Source: Endomicrobiia bacterium (GTDB taxonomy: Bacteria; Elusimicrobiota; Endomicrobiia; PHAN01). From it: a stretch of DNA of 5,652 nucleotides. The notes under the pieces were generated by a model. That model was not told the origin of the DNA, did not search any database, and saw only the letters and a list, made by a program, of their open reading frames with translations. Where the stretch lies: NCBI GenBank assembly GCA_030018875.1, contig JASEHK010000108.1, positions 1-5,652 of the forward strand. The letters run 5' to 3'. Position 1 is the first letter of the stretch, and each line of letters starts with the position of its first letter. Positions 5,646 through 5,652 of this stretch are shown here, piece after piece. The translations under genes and the position numbers were made by a program.

Positions 5646-5652
5646 CTTATTG

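Noticed and set aside
1..5652. CRISPR array, tRNA, rRNA, riboswitch, insertion sequence, or defence or biosynthetic system
   Set aside because: No regularly spaced repeats, cloverleaf, rRNA motif, transposase or accessory gene was seen on either strand.

Overview
The window carries a compact bacterial housekeeping cluster, all on the + strand: rho, rpmE, prfA, prmC, murA. It links transcription termination (Rho), the ribosome (L31), translation termination (RF1 and the methyltransferase that modifies it) and the first committed step of peptidoglycan synthesis (MurA). A similar order is known in several deltaproteobacterial and related genomes, and parts of it in Bacillus. All five proteins look intact, with their diagnostic motifs present. 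The DNA is of middling G+C (roughly half, by eye), uses ATA for isoleucine freely, and ends in a dispersed 'CATTGCGAG...GAAGCAATCTC' type palindromic repeat. Together these suggest an uncultured, non-enterobacterial lineage. The phylum cannot be fixed from this window.

Positions 1-382 hold no confident gene. There is a consensus sigma70-type promoter (TTGACA, 18 bp, TATAAT; 43-72) and then a leader of about 300 nt before rho. The leader is rich in C and poor in G (87 C to 33 G over 78-367), the composition expected of a Rho-utilisation (rut) region. Its last part is a tandem repeat of His/Asn codons, in frame with rho, that stops exactly at an excellent Shine-Dalgarno sequence. An upstream octamer, TCCTCCGT, is perfectly complementary to that Shine-Dalgarno. 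The leader is therefore a strong candidate for autogenous control of rho. Alternatively, its last part encodes a His/Asn-rich N-terminal extension of Rho.

rho (383-1663) is followed by rpmE (1717-2079), which has its own extended -10 promoter candidate and a Shine-Dalgarno inside a palindrome. Its product is an L31 of the four-cysteine zinc type with an unusual lysine-rich C-terminal tail of about 55 residues. A 137-nt C-rich spacer leads to prfA (2217-3362). prfA overlaps prmC (3359-4264) by ATGA, and the junction lies on a run of seven A that forms an in-phase A AAA AAA heptamer. A -1 slip there would fuse RF1 to its own modifying enzyme. murA (4268-5527) follows three bases after prmC. The last 125 bases hold no gene, only the palindromic repeat.

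The most interesting parts are the rho leader (composition, repeat and anti-Shine-Dalgarno), the L31 tail and the prfA/prmC junction. The genes themselves are ordinary. No new defence, mobile or biosynthetic system is visible.
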